Source: Oscillospiraceae bacterium (GTDB lineage: Bacteria > Bacillota > Clostridia > Oscillospirales > Oscillospiraceae). Taken from it: a stretch of 50,568 nucleotides of DNA. Under the pieces are notes generated by a model. The model made no database searches. It was given only the letters and a program-made list of their open reading frames with translations, and was not told the DNA's origin. Where the stretch lies: positions 1 through 50,568 of the forward strand of contig JAFSJE010000078.1 of NCBI GenBank assembly GCA_017439425.1. The letters are read 5' to 3'. Shown here piece by piece: positions 8,926 to 18,675 of the stretch. Both the position numbers and the translations under genes were made by a program. Positions within the stretch are counted from its first letter, which is position 1. Every line of letters starts with the position of its first letter.

Positions 8926-9594
8926 TTACGCGCAGAAGCGATGCTTTCCGATCACGACGATCAGCGGGCGCGACCAAATCCACTTGCTCGTCGCGGTGGC
9001 GGGGTTGAAGTAATAGATGGCGCCGCCGGAGGGATCCCAGCCGTTCATCGCGTCGCGCGCGGCGCGGTAGGCGGAGTCGGCAATCGGCTCGTTGAACTGC
9101 CCGTCGTCGATGCAGGAAAACGCGCCCTTCTGATATATCACGCCGGAGATGGAGTTCGGAAACGACGGGTGCTTAATGCGGTTGAGCACGACCGCGCCGA
9201 CCGCGACCTGCCCGGAGTACGGCTCGCCGCGCGCCTCGGCGGAGATGAGCCGCGCAAGGAGCGCAACGTCTGAGTCGCGCGAGGAGCTCGACGCGCCGGA
9301 GGAGATTCCCATCGCGGCGAGGGTGGCGTTTCCGGCAACGCCGTCGGCGGTGAGCCCGTTTTTGCGCTGGAAGAATTTGACGGCGTTCTCCGTGGCGGAG
9401 CCGTATATGCCGTCGACGGCGCCGGAGTAGTAGCCCCAGTTTTTGAGCTTCGTCTGAATGGTGCTGACCGCCTCGCCGGACGAGCCGCGGCGGTAGGTCG
9501 CCGCGTTCGATACGAGCGAAAACGCCGCGATGAGCGCGATATTGACCGCGAAGAGCGCAAAAAGCGCCAGAATCAGTTTTCTTCGTGAGTACAT
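8926..9594 (-). CDS. sleB: SleB-like spore cortex-lytic / cell wall hydrolase
   Basis: The 222-residue protein has an N-terminal signal anchor (about residues 5-28, KLILALFALFAVNIALIAAF), a PG_binding_1 domain (about 33-95, RGSSGEAVSTIQTKLKNWGYYSG through NGLTADGVAGNATLAAMG) and a Hydrolase_2 domain (about 108-222) with the catalytic-Glu region ARLISAEARGE and the late KWIWSRPLIVVIGKHRF. This is the architecture of SleB, the lytic transglycosylase that degrades spore cortex at germination; CwlJ lacks the binding domain. The ATG at 9594 is chosen because GGAGG precedes it by 6 bases. It lies 35 bp after the GerAC-like gene and probably shares its transcript. Confidence 0.88.
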   Translation of the reverse strand: MYSRRKLILALFALFAVNIALIAAFSLVSNAATYRRGSSGEAVSTIQTKLKNWGYYSGAVDGIYGSATENAVKFFQRKNGLTADGVAGNATLAAMGISSGASSSSRDSDVALLARLISAEARGEPYSGQVAVGAVVLNRIKHPSFPNSISGVIYQKGAFSCIDDGQFNEPIADSAYRAARDAMNGWDPSGGAIYYFNPATATSKWIWSRPLIVVIGKHRFCA

Positions 9595-9629
9595 AGCTGC
9601 CTCCATAAAATAATCCTTGTAGGGACGGT

Positions 9630-10193
9630 TCAAAACCTCTCCACACCGAGAGGGATAACGCTCCCGAACTGCTCTGCGACGGCAAAGATCCTGCCGCTGT
9701 CGCAAACCTCCGGCGCGCGGGTGACCTCGTCCTTCGCGCTCTTGTCCGCAAGGAACTCGAGGTCGGCGCTGACATCGCCCTCGCCCTCGCGTATTTTATC
9801 GAGAAGCGCCGCCGCGTCGTCGGCGCAGAACACGCACGCGCTCTCTTTAATCTCCGGGCCGTCACGCAGAAAAGTCTTCAGCTCGTCGAGGCGCTCGGCG
9901 CAGTAGCGCGTGTCGCAGAGGATATTCTTCGTATGCACGAAAATCGCGTCCTTGCCCTCGGGCAGGCTTTTGAGCTTTTCGACCGCGTCGGAAACGCTGT
10001 CGCCTTCCATCTGAAACACCAGCGGCACGTTGTCCTCGTCGCGCACGGCGGCGCAGGCGATGATTTTGACCCGTCCCTCCTTGAGGGTCACGCAGAGCGT
10101 TTCGATCGGCTCGAGATTCGTAAGCTCCCGCGCCTTGAGCGAGCAGGAGGAGAGCGAGAGCGCCAGAATTATCCACAACGCCGCCCTTTTCAT
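9630..10193 (-). CDS. Short GerAC-like spore germination lipoprotein
   Basis: The 187-residue protein starts with a lipoprotein signal (ALWIILALSLSSC, Cys17), followed by a mixed alpha/beta region with LTNLEPIETLCVTLKEGRVKI and SDAVEKLKSLPEGKDAIFVHTKNI, resembling the first domain of GerAC proteins. Complete GerAC subunits are about 350-400 residues, so the C-terminal domain is missing although the frame ends cleanly. Its ATG overlaps the stop of the GerAA-like gene as ATGA, and the cortex hydrolase gene follows, so a germination role is well supported by context. Family membership by sequence alone is moderate. Confidence 0.65.
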   Translation of the reverse strand: MKRAALWIILALSLSSCSLKARELTNLEPIETLCVTLKEGRVKIIACAAVRDEDNVPLVFQMEGDSVSDAVEKLKSLPEGKDAIFVHTKNILCDTRYCAERLDELKTFLRDGPEIKESACVFCADDAAALLDKIREGEGDVSADLEFLADKSAKDEVTRAPEVCDSGRIFAVAEQFGSVIPLGVERF

Positions 10194-11590
10194 ACTGTCG
10201 GATCCTCCTTCCGCTTGACTGTCATCGGAAGCCGCAGGAGCGCCCTCGCGGGATAGCGCGCAAGCGGCGAAATATAGCTCCTTCCGAAGCTTCTGAGCAT
10301 AATGAGGTGCGCCGCGATGAGCGCAAGGCCCGCTCCCAAGCCGTATAGCCCGAAAAACGCCGAGAGCGCCACGAGTCCGAGCCGCCCGAGCTTGACTGCA
10401 AGCTGAAGATCGCGGTTCGGCAGGGCGTACTGCGCGGTGGATGCGAGCGCGACGGTCACGACGATGATGGGGCTCACGATCTTCGCCTCGACTGCGCTCT
10501 GTCCGATGATGAGCGCGCCGATTATCGACACCGTCGGGCCGATCGGCCCCGGCATACGCAGTCCCGCCTCCTCCAGAAGATCCACCGCGACGAGCATTAT
10601 GAACACCTCAGCCGCCGTCGGAAACGGCACCTCAAGCTCGGCCTCTATCATGCTTTGCAGTATCCGCAGGGGAATGAGCGACTGGTGATAGAGTGCGAGG
10701 GCGAGGTAGATCGCCGGCAGGGTCAGCGATAAAAACAGAGCAAAATATCGAAAAAGCGTCATTAGCGAGGTCGCCGCAAAGTGCGCCGCCTCGTCCTCGG
10801 GCGCCTTCATGAGCTGCGGAAGCGAGGCGGGCGCGAGGTAGCCGAGGGGCAGAGTGTCAGCCAGCAGCCCGACCCGCCCCTCGAGGAGATTGAGGCAGAA
10901 TTTGTCGGCGCGCTCGGTGACGATGAGCTGCGGCAGCGGAGAAAGCGGACTGTCCGCGAGGCACTCCTCGATGACGGAGCTTGTGATGACCCCCTCGACC
11001 CGCAGGTTTTCAGCTCTCCGCATCATCTCATCGACAAGCGCTGAGGGCGTGAAGCCCTCTATCCACGCGATGACGAGGGTACACTCCGCGCGCGAGCCGA
11101 CGGTAATTGCGCGCAGGCGCAGGTCGGCAGTCTTTACGCGGCGGCGCAGGAGGGCGCAGTTCGTTTGCAGGCACTCTGTGAACGCCTCGCGCGAGCCCTT
11201 GAGCACCTTTTCATCCTTCGGGTCGGCGACGGCGCGCTTGTCGGGGCTTCTCAGCTCCGCGGCGACGGCGGCGCCGAAAGAGGGCAGGTAGACGAGCGCG
11301 AAGCCGGAGAGGAGCTTATCCGCCGCGCCGTCAACGTCGGAGCAGACCTCGGCGTTCAGCCCGCAGAGGCTTGCCATGACCGCCTCGGGCGAGTAGTCGC
11401 CGAGAGTGCGCATCGGGTCGCCGAGCGGTTCGATAACGAGCCGGCCCGCCGCCTCGGAGGAGACGAGCGAGTCGATGTAAATGAGCGCCGCTGCGTTCTC
11501 GGCGCGGCCGCCGAGGCGAAGAGGGCGGCGCATGAGGTCGCAGGTGCCGCCGAACTTATTTTCGAGCTCGAAAAGGGTAAACAATCGCAT
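10190..11590 (-). CDS. GerA-family spore germination receptor subunit (GerAA type)
   Basis: The 466-residue protein has the GerAA plan: a soluble N-terminal part (about residues 1-235, with ENAAALIYIDSLVSSE and LLEGRVGLLADTLPLGYLAPA) and a C-terminal membrane region of several helices. The membrane part includes IYLALALYHQSLIPLRILQSM, then LEVPFPTAAEVFIMLVAVDLLEEAGLRMPGPIG and GALIIGQSAVEAKIVSPIIVVTVA, all typical of GerA receptors that sense nutrients in the spore inner membrane. ATG at 11590 follows an in-frame GTG; no strong ribosome site is visible. The usual permease-like GerAB gene is absent from this operon, which is unusual. Confidence 0.88.
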   Translation of the reverse strand: MRLFTLFELENKFGGTCDLMRRPLRLGGRAENAAALIYIDSLVSSEAAGRLVIEPLGDPMRTLGDYSPEAVMASLCGLNAEVCSDVDGAADKLLSGFALVYLPSFGAAVAAELRSPDKRAVADPKDEKVLKGSREAFTECLQTNCALLRRRVKTADLRLRAITVGSRAECTLVIAWIEGFTPSALVDEMMRRAENLRVEGVITSSVIEECLADSPLSPLPQLIVTERADKFCLNLLEGRVGLLADTLPLGYLAPASLPQLMKAPEDEAAHFAATSLMTLFRYFALFLSLTLPAIYLALALYHQSLIPLRILQSMIEAELEVPFPTAAEVFIMLVAVDLLEEAGLRMPGPIGPTVSIIGALIIGQSAVEAKIVSPIIVVTVALASTAQYALPNRDLQLAVKLGRLGLVALSAFFGLYGLGAGLALIAAHLIMLRSFGRSYISPLARYPARALLRLPMTVKRKEDPTV

Positions 11591-11661
11591 CACCGTGGGG
11601 TATTTTACCCGCCGGGCGGGGATTTATTCTTATGGCGGCGAAGCCGCCGTTTCCTCTTCAA

Positions 11662-12006
11662 TTCTCTCTCTTTGCGGCTTGCAAAGAGAGAGAAGAAGCA
11701 AGAGAGAGAAAAAAGCCAAAGGGGGATTTCGATTTCCCCCTTTGGAAACCCCTTAAAACGACACAAAAGGGGCTTGCCCCTTTTGGAAAACCCCTCTTGG
11801 TGCTTCCTGCGCAAAGCGTGGTGAGGTATGTAGAAGCAGGCAGTAAGACAAAGTATGCAGTAAGCGGCTAAGCGTGTTAGATGCTTCGCCTTTTAGACGA
11901 AGGACACCACGCAAATCGGCGCACCTCAGTGTGATGGTCACCGCCAAAAGCCTCTTATCTCTCTCTTGGTTCCGTTCTCTCTCTTTCTTGCGAGAAAGAG
12001 AGAGAA
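11662..12006 (+). repeat. Dispersed hairpin-ended repeat, copy A (345 bp)
   Basis: The copy begins with a 14-bp perfect hairpin (TTCTCTCTCTTTGC / GCAAAGAGAGAGAA, 11662-11694) and ends with another (TTCTCTCTCTTTCT / AGAAAGAGAGAGAA, 11975-12006). The core contains two further hairpins: CCAAAGGGGGA...TCCCCCTTTGG and CAAAAGGGGC TT GCCCCTTTTG. Related core sequence appears at 33330, 35673, 44816, 47950 and 50331. It fills most of the 506-bp gap between the GerAA-like gene and typA. Reading frames inside it are low-complexity and not conserved as proteins. Confidence 0.9.
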
Positions 12007-12054
12007 TGAACACCCTTGGCAGGTTGGTCAACCGCAGCATAAAAACCTGACGAG

Positions 12055-12092
12055 TATAAAAATATCCCCAAAGTCAGCTGACTTTGGGGATA
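12055..12092 (-). terminator. Rho-independent terminator of typA
   Basis: 12063-12092 is a 30-bp perfect palindrome (TATCCCCAAAGTCAG / CTGACTTTGGGGATA), followed on the minus strand by TTTTTA. The same CCCCAAAGTC/GACTTTGGGG stem terminates thrS. Confidence 0.88.
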
Positions 12093-12096
12093 ACTG

Positions 12097-13923
12097 TTAT
12101 GCGTTCTTGTTGCCCTTAAGGGCTTTCATTCTGAGTGCGTGGTCGAGGATAGCCTTTCTTATCCTCAGGCTCTGGGGCGTTACCTCGAGAAGCTCATCGT
12201 CGGCGAGGAACTCAAGGCACTGCTCAAGGCTCATTATCCTCGGCGGAACGAGCCTCAGCGCCTCGTCGGAACCGGCGGCACGCATATTCGTAAGCTGCTT
12301 TTTCTTGCAGACGTTGACGGTTATATCCTCCGCCTTCGGGCATTCGCCGACGACCATTCCGCCATAGACGGGAACGCCGGGGGATACGAACATAACGCCT
12401 CTGTCCTGAACGCCGAAGATGCCGTAGGCAACAGCCTCGCCGGTCTCGCTTGCGACGAGTGAGCCGGTCTTGCGGCGAGACAGCTCGCCCTTGTACTTCT
12501 CGTACTTCTCAAAAACAGAGGACATGATGCCCTCGCCCTTTGTATCGGTGAGGAATTCGTTGCGGTAGCCGAAAAGTCCGCGGCTCGGAACGAAGAAGGT
12601 GAGCTTCATGCGGTTTCCGACGGGGGTCATCTCGATAAACTCGCCCTTGCGGTTTGAGAGCTTTTCGATAACCGAGCCGACAGCGTCCTCGGGAACATCG
12701 ATCACAACACGCTCGATTGGCTCGCACTTGACTCCGTCGATCTCGCGCATAAGCACGCGCGGGGGGCTTACTGCGAACTCATAGCCTTCTCTGCGCATGG
12801 TCTCGATAAGAATACTGAGGTGCATTTCGCCGCGGCCTGCAACGTTGAAGCTGTGGTCAGACCCCTCGACCTCGCTGACCTTGAGGGAAACGTCCTTCAT
12901 GGTCTCACGGAAAAGTCTGTCGCGGATGTTGCGGCTTGTTACGTACTTGCCCTCCTTGCCGGCAAAGGGAGAATCGTTGACGGAGAAGGTCATCTCCATG
13001 GTCGGAGCGGAGATTTTGAGGAAGGGCAGAGGCTCGGGAGCGTCCACGGCGCAAATCGTATCGCCGATGGAGATATCCGAAATGCCGGAAAGAGCGATGA
13101 TATTGCCGGAGGAAGACTCTGTCACAGGCACCTTGTTAAGTCCCTGGAATTCGTAAATTGAAACCGCCTTCGCCTTTTTCTGCATACCCTCATCGTGCCA
13201 GTTCGTGACGACGATCTCCTGGTTCTGGCGTATAACTCCGCGCTCGATGCGGCCGATTGCGATTCTGCCGACGTAGTCGTTATAGTCGAGCGAGCTGACC
13301 AGCATCTGAAGCGGCGCCTCATCATCGCAGGAGGGAGCGGGAATGTAGTTGAGGATCGTATCGAAAAGGGGCTTCAGGTCTGTTCCCTCGACGTCCGGCG
13401 CATAGGAGGCGGTACCCTTTCTGCCGGAGCAGAAGAGCATGGGGCTGTCGAGCTGCTCATCGGTGCAGCCAAGCTCCAGAAGAAGCTCAAGGCACTCGTC
13501 AACGACCTCTAAGACGCGCTGGTCGGGTCTGTCGATCTTGTTGAGCACCACGATAACTCTGTGGCCAAGCTCCAGCGCCTTGCTGAGAACGAATCTCGTC
13601 TGGGGCATGGGGCCCTCGGCGGCGTCCACGAGGAGAATAACGCCGTTTACCATTTTGAGTATGCGCTCGACCTCGCCGCCGAAGTCGGCGTGGCCCGGGG
13701 TATCGACGATGTTTATCTTTGTATCGCCGTACTGTATAGCTGTGTTCTTAGCCAGAATCGTAATTCCGCGCTCGCGCTCGAGGTCGCCGGAGTCCATAAC
13801 TCTGTCGGCAACTGCCTGATTATCGCGGAATACGCCGCCCTGCTTGAGCATTTCGTCGACGAGGGTGGTTTTGCCGTGGTCGACGTGGGCGATTATCGCA
13901 ACGTTCCTTATGTTCTTTTCCAT
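12097..13923 (-). CDS. typA: Ribosome-associated GTPase TypA/BipA
   Basis: The 608-residue protein is a translational GTPase of the EF-G/LepA group that binds the ribosome and assists assembly and stress growth. It shows the P loop AHVDHGKTTLVDEML (about residues 12-26), switch II DTPGHADFGGEVER, NKIDRPDQR, the EF-Tu domain 2 region (SSLDYNDYVGRIAIGRIERG) and a BipA-specific C-terminal half ending with a basic tail. Length matches the family. It has its own strong terminator. A 161-bp inverted-repeat structure lies immediately upstream of its start. Confidence 0.97.
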   Translation of the reverse strand: MEKNIRNVAIIAHVDHGKTTLVDEMLKQGGVFRDNQAVADRVMDSGDLERERGITILAKNTAIQYGDTKINIVDTPGHADFGGEVERILKMVNGVILLVDAAEGPMPQTRFVLSKALELGHRVIVVLNKIDRPDQRVLEVVDECLELLLELGCTDEQLDSPMLFCSGRKGTASYAPDVEGTDLKPLFDTILNYIPAPSCDDEAPLQMLVSSLDYNDYVGRIAIGRIERGVIRQNQEIVVTNWHDEGMQKKAKAVSIYEFQGLNKVPVTESSSGNIIALSGISDISIGDTICAVDAPEPLPFLKISAPTMEMTFSVNDSPFAGKEGKYVTSRNIRDRLFRETMKDVSLKVSEVEGSDHSFNVAGRGEMHLSILIETMRREGYEFAVSPPRVLMREIDGVKCEPIERVVIDVPEDAVGSVIEKLSNRKGEFIEMTPVGNRMKLTFFVPSRGLFGYRNEFLTDTKGEGIMSSVFEKYEKYKGELSRRKTGSLVASETGEAVAYGIFGVQDRGVMFVSPGVPVYGGMVVGECPKAEDITVNVCKKKQLTNMRAAGSDEALRLVPPRIMSLEQCLEFLADDELLEVTPQSLRIRKAILDHALRMKALKGNKNA

Positions 13924-13954
13924 AGTTTCACTTCCGAAATACTAATTGCATTTT

Positions 13955-14115
13955 ATACTAATCCCTGATTAAAAGCTTTAACCGAGCGCGCAGAATTTTT
14001 TGCGTCATACAAGGCGTCCGGAGCAGATAATACTTTGTGTATTATCAAGCCGGATAACGAAGTATGACGCGAAAAGGGCAAGCGCGAATTGAAGATTTTG
14101 ATCAGGGGTTAGTAT
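13955..14115. repeat. 161-bp structured inverted repeat upstream of typA
   Basis: The ends are 20-bp inverted repeats with two mismatches: ATACTAATCCCTGATTAAAA (13955-13974) and TTTTGATCAGGGGTTAGTAT (14096-14115). Nested inside are GCGTCATAC/GTATGACGC and GATAATAC/GTATTATC, so the whole segment can fold into one long hairpin. It lies 31 bp ahead of the typA ATG, between typA and the divergent NUDIX gene. It has no coding potential. It may be a MITE or a structured typA leader. The rest of the 295-bp gap holds only the NUDIX promoter. Confidence 0.75.
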
Positions 14116-14167
14116 TACAATAACCGATTGATTATACATAGAAAATCGCGAAAATGCAAGCCGATAA

Positions 14168-14196
14168 TTGCAATTTTCCACTCTGCATAGTATAAT
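14168..14196 (+). promoter_or_regulatory. Promoter of the NUDIX gene
   Basis: TTGCAA at 14168-14173 and TATAAT at 14191-14196, 17-bp spacing, 23 bp ahead of the start codon. Confidence 0.75.
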
Positions 14197-14218
14197 TCCC
14201 GCATAAGGAGTTGATTTT

Positions 14219-14758
14219 ATGTCATTTTATGAAAAAACCCTCACGCGAGAGGATAAATTTATCGGAAAAATCTTCACCGCGCACCGCGACACAGTCGAGC
14301 TGGACGACGGCACCACCGCATTCCGCGAGATAGTCGATCACCACGGCGGCGTGGGCATCGTCGCCATCGACGAGGGCGGCAATGTTCTGCTCGTGCGCCA
14401 GTACCGCTATGCCTACGCGAAGGAGCTTGTCGAGATTCCGGCGGGAAAGCTCGAGCCGGGCGAGGATCCCATCGAGGCGGCAGGGCGAGAGCTCAGCGAG
14501 GAGACGGGATATTCCGCGGGAAGCCTCATATCCCTCGGCATCGACTACCCGACCCCCGGCTACGTCGGCGAAATAATCCACATCTACCTCGCTACCGACC
14601 TGCGCGCCGGCGAGCAGCACCTCGACAAGGGCGAATTTCTATCTTACGAGCGCCTTCCCTTTGACGAGGCGGTCGAAATGTGCCTCAGGGGCGAAATAAA
14701 CGATTCAAAGACCGTTATGGGCATTCTGAGAGCGAAGAGAGTGCTCGCAAATGACTGA
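14219..14758 (+). CDS. NUDIX hydrolase, ADP-ribose pyrophosphatase type
   Basis: The 179-residue enzyme carries a perfect NUDIX box, GKLEPGEDPIEAAGREL then SEETGY (GX5EX7REUXEEXGU), near residues 79-101. Length and the segments VDHHGGVGIVAIDEGGNVLLVRQYRYA and EIPAGKLEPGE match ADP-ribose pyrophosphatases (NudF/YqkG), which cleave ADP-ribose to AMP and ribose-5-phosphate. ATAAGGAG stands ahead of the ATG. Its end overlaps the next gene by 8 bp (ATGACTGA). Substrate is inferred from overall similarity. Confidence 0.9.
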   Translation: MSFYEKTLTREDKFIGKIFTAHRDTVELDDGTTAFREIVDHHGGVGIVAIDEGGNVLLVRQYRYAYAKELVEIPAGKLEPGEDPIEAAGRELSEETGYSAGSLISLGIDYPTPGYVGEIIHIYLATDLRAGEQHLDKGEFLSYERLPFDEAVEMCLRGEINDSKTVMGILRAKRVLAND

Positions 14759-16465
14759 AAAGCGCAGTCCGAGCCGCGTTTTTGCCGCGATAAGCGCCGC
14801 TCTTCTTTTCTCGCTTCTCTTTTCCCTCGCCCTCATAACGACCCGAAGCGCCGACGATTTCTGGTACTCTACGTTTCTCGACGGCGGCGTTTCAGCCTGG
14901 CTCCGCAATCTTGGGGAGCACTATGAAATTTTTAACGGGCGCACGCTCGTCCACGCCCTTGCGACCCTCGTTCTGCACTTCGGAAATGCTGCCTTCGCGC
15001 TCTCTGTGCTCATCTGCACCGCTGTCATCTGCGTCTCGGCAGGAAAAAACAGACTGTTTTCCGCCGTGCTCATACCCGGTCTGCTTCTCATCATGCCGCG
15101 CCCGATGGCGGTGGAGGGAATGCTCTGGAGCTCTGCGTTTTTCAACTACTTCTTTCCCTCTGCGCTGGCGCTCGCGCTCATTTCCGTCTCGCTCTCCGCT
15201 GAGAAGAGGGCGGGCTGTGCCCTCGCTGTCATACTCGCTCTCGCCTCCGGCGCGACGACTGAGCAGACCGGGCTTTCCGTATGCGCGCTCTTTGCGCTTC
15301 TCGCTCTTGCGGCGATTTTCAGGCGAGGCCGCGCCGCGCTGTCTGTCGGCGTGCTTATCGCCGCGGCAGCCGGCGCCGCGACGATTTTTCTCTCCCCCGC
15401 TACGATGAACCGCGCCGGAATTGAAACGAGCGCGCCGCTTATCGGGCGCGTTTCTGACGCTCTCGCGGTTCAGCTCGATCTTTTGCAGGCAAGCCTTGGT
15501 ATGGCGGCGCTGATGCTCACAGTTCCCGCGCTCATTTCATTAAAAATACGCAAAGCGCGCGTTCTTATACCCTCGTGCGCGGCATGCCTTTGCCTCATTT
15601 TCGCGCTCGTTTTCCGCATTCCGGCGCTTTTGGGCGCGTATATCGCCCTCGCGCTGTGCCTCGGCGCGATACTTATATTCTCCGGCGAGCAAAAAACCGG
15701 CGCCGTCCTCTTTTTCGGCGCCTGCACCCTCGCCGTTATGCTCGTTACCCAGTCAAACGCCGCGCGAACGCTCGTTCCGGCGTATATTGCCCTCGCCGCT
15801 CTCGCCGCTGAGCTTCTCGGCTCGTTTCCGAAAAGGGCGCGCCTTGCCGTAATGACAGCGCTTCTCCTTCTCGTCGGCGTAAAGGCGTGGCGCAACGCGC
15901 CGGGGTATATACACAACGCCGAAATCGAGGCGATGAACGCCCGCTCCGCCGAAAGCTCGCATAAGACGGGCGAAATGCTCTACTGCATGGACTACGACCC
16001 CGGCTACACCCACACAAAGCCGTATAACGACGGATATTTCTGCGAAAAATACCGCGACTCCGCCCACCTTGACGCGAGCACCCGGCTGTATTTTTACAGC
16101 GAGAGCCTTCCCGTCGTCTATGCCTCCGGAGAGAGGTGCTCCTCGCCCGCGATACGCGATGCTTCCGGCGCGTGGCTTCTGCCCCTGCGCGATATCGTCG
16201 AAAGTGCGGCGGCGAGGTCGAGTGGCGCGCCGGCGCGGGGACTGTCGTCTCTCTCGATGGCCGCGAGTACGTCCTGCGCTACGCTGACGGCGGCTATTAC
16301 ATCGCCTGCGGCGGCGCCGAGAGCTTCTATCCCGCCTCTCCCGCGGTCGCGCACTACTGTGCCTGCCTTCCGGCGGAGGCGTTCGCCTCGATGGGCTTCG
16401 AGGTCAGGGCGGACGAATCAGGCGAGATAACAGTTAACTGTGCGCAAAACAATAATTTGTCTTGA
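14751..16465 (+). pseudogene. Polytopic membrane protein (DUF6056-like) with C-terminal copper-amine-oxidase-like domain, frameshifted
   Basis: The first part (to about residue 480) has many hydrophobic helices and an N-terminal SADDFWYSTFLDGG...YEIFNGRTLVHAL signature like DUF6056-type membrane proteins. The end of the frame resembles a copper amine oxidase N-terminal domain (GAWLLPLRDIVES), but the frame then turns into Ser/Ala/Arg-rich sequence. In the -1 frame the same domain continues naturally from about 16204: CGGEVEWRAGAGTVVSLDGR and on to a stop at 16465. A one-base loss near 16201-16210 (GTCGAAAGTGCGGCGG) would explain this. It may be a true mutation, or a sequencing error that would restore a protein of about 571 residues. 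Family assignment is moderate. Confidence 0.7.
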
Positions 16466-16490
16466 TAAAAAACTAACGCTATGCTATAAT
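16462..16490 (+). promoter_or_regulatory. Promoter of eno
   Basis: TTGATA at 16462-16467 and consensus TATAAT at 16485-16490 with 17-bp spacing. It overlaps the end of the preceding frameshifted gene by a few bases. Confidence 0.85.
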
Positions 16491-16506
16491 AAATCAGTTC
16501 AAATAA

Positions 16507-17829
<1,323 letters not shown>

Positions 17830-17849
17830 CCTGAAACAGCTGAATCCCG

Positions 17850-17886
17850 CACCCTCCGGAGAATATCCGGGGGGTGTTGTTTTTTT
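17850..17886 (+). terminator. Rho-independent terminator of eno
   Basis: CACCCTCCGGA, loop GAATA, TCCGGGGGGTG (11-bp stem with one G-U pair) then TTGTTTTTTT. Confidence 0.88.
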
Positions 17887-17983
17887 GTACATTCTGACGA
17901 TGAAATGTGCAGCAGCGTAAAAACTATGTACAAATAATCCTTAAAACCTTAGATTTTTTGTGATTTTTTCGTATAAAAGTACA

Positions 17984-18011
17984 TTGATTTTGGTAAAAAT
18001 AGGTCTATAAT
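17984..18011 (+). promoter_or_regulatory. Promoter of the DUF6465 gene
   Basis: TTGATT at 17984-17989 and TATAAT at 18006-18011 with 16-bp spacing in an A/T-rich stretch. Confidence 0.75.
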
Positions 18012-18070
18012 AGACTATGCAGAAAAAAGATACTGCCCCACAAATAAAAATATTACAAGGAGAAACAATC

Positions 18071-18541
18071 ATGGCTGAAACCAAGAAGACTGCTCCTGAG
18101 ACTAACGACGTCGTTAAGGAGACCGCCGCTAAGGTTGAGACCGCGGCGAAGGAAGTAAAGAAGACCGCTGAGAAGAAGGTCGCCGAGACCAAGAAGGCTG
18201 TCGAGAAGGTCGCCGCCGACACCAAGAAGGCTGCCGACAAGGCTGTCGCAGAGACCAAGAAGGCCGCTGCCGAGACCAAAAAGACCGTCGAGAAGAAGGT
18301 CGCCGAGACCAAGAAGGCTGTCGAGAAGAAGGTCAGTGAGAAGAAGGTCGCCGTCAAGGAGAACGTTTACGTTCAGTTCATGGGCGCCGAGGTCAGCACC
18401 GCGGATCTCGTCAAGGCCGCTGTTGAGGACTACAAGGCAAACAATAAGGATGCCGTCAAGACCGTAGACCTCTACGTCAAGCCCGAGGAGCGCACCGCCT
18501 ACTACGTCGTAAACGGCGTCGAGGGCAAGGTCAGCTTCTGA
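18071..18541 (+). CDS. Histone-H1-like lysine/alanine repeat protein with C-terminal DUF6465 domain
   Basis: The 156-residue protein has two parts. Residues 1 to about 98 are a long charged helix built from imperfect repeats of the type KKVAETKKAVEK, like bacterial H1-type nucleoid proteins. Residues about 98-156 (NVYVQFMGAEVSTADLVKAA to GVEGKVSF) form the compact beta domain called DUF6465, found in Clostridia. AAGGAG precedes the ATG at 18071. The gene has its own promoter and terminator. The helix could bind DNA as a nucleoid protein; the role of the C-terminal domain is unknown. The domain call is good; function is inference. Confidence 0.8.
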   Translation: MAETKKTAPETNDVVKETAAKVETAAKEVKKTAEKKVAETKKAVEKVAADTKKAADKAVAETKKAAAETKKTVEKKVAETKKAVEKKVSEKKVAVKENVYVQFMGAEVSTADLVKAAVEDYKANNKDAVKTVDLYVKPEERTAYYVVNGVEGKVSF

Positions 18542-18556
18542 GAAGCGAAAAAGTTA

Positions 18557-18586
18557 AGCCGCGTCTTATGGCGCGGCTCTTTTTTT
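18557..18586 (+). terminator. Rho-independent terminator of the DUF6465 gene
   Basis: AGCCGCG and CGCGGCT pair around TCTTATGG, followed by seven Ts (18580-18586). Confidence 0.88.
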
Positions 18587-18598
18587 GCCTGAAATCTA

Positions 18599-18627
18599 TT
18601 GTGAACTCCGCTTTTGTGTGCTATAAT
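18599..18627 (+). promoter_or_regulatory. Original ychF promoter, stranded by element insertion
   Basis: TTGTGA at 18599-18604 and TATAAT at 18622-18627 with 17-bp spacing. It is followed by AAAGGAG and an ATG at 18660 whose first 16 bases equal the ychF start 12.8 kb downstream. It is therefore the ancestral ychF promoter and leader. Confidence 0.8.
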
Positions 18628-18658
18628 GGTATGATTGAACACGCAAAGGAGCTATTAT

Positions 18659-18675
18659 TATGAAACTCGGTATCG
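18659..18675 (+). repeat. attL core of the integrated element
   Basis: The 17-bp direct repeat TATGAAACTCGGTATCG recurs at 31494-31510, next to the integrase gene. It covers the start codon and first five codons of ychF. The sequences diverge right after it (GAATTTAACC here, TAGGACTGCC there). Confidence 0.9.

Noticed and set aside
11605-11814. Open frames inside the dispersed repeats (also 33301-33741 minus, 35648-36022 plus, 44998-45333 minus)
   Set aside because: They are made of Arg/Lys/Glu or Leu/Ser/Phe runs from the CTCTCTTT hairpins and the GGGG hairpins, shift frame between copies and lack start signals. Repeats explain them better than genes.
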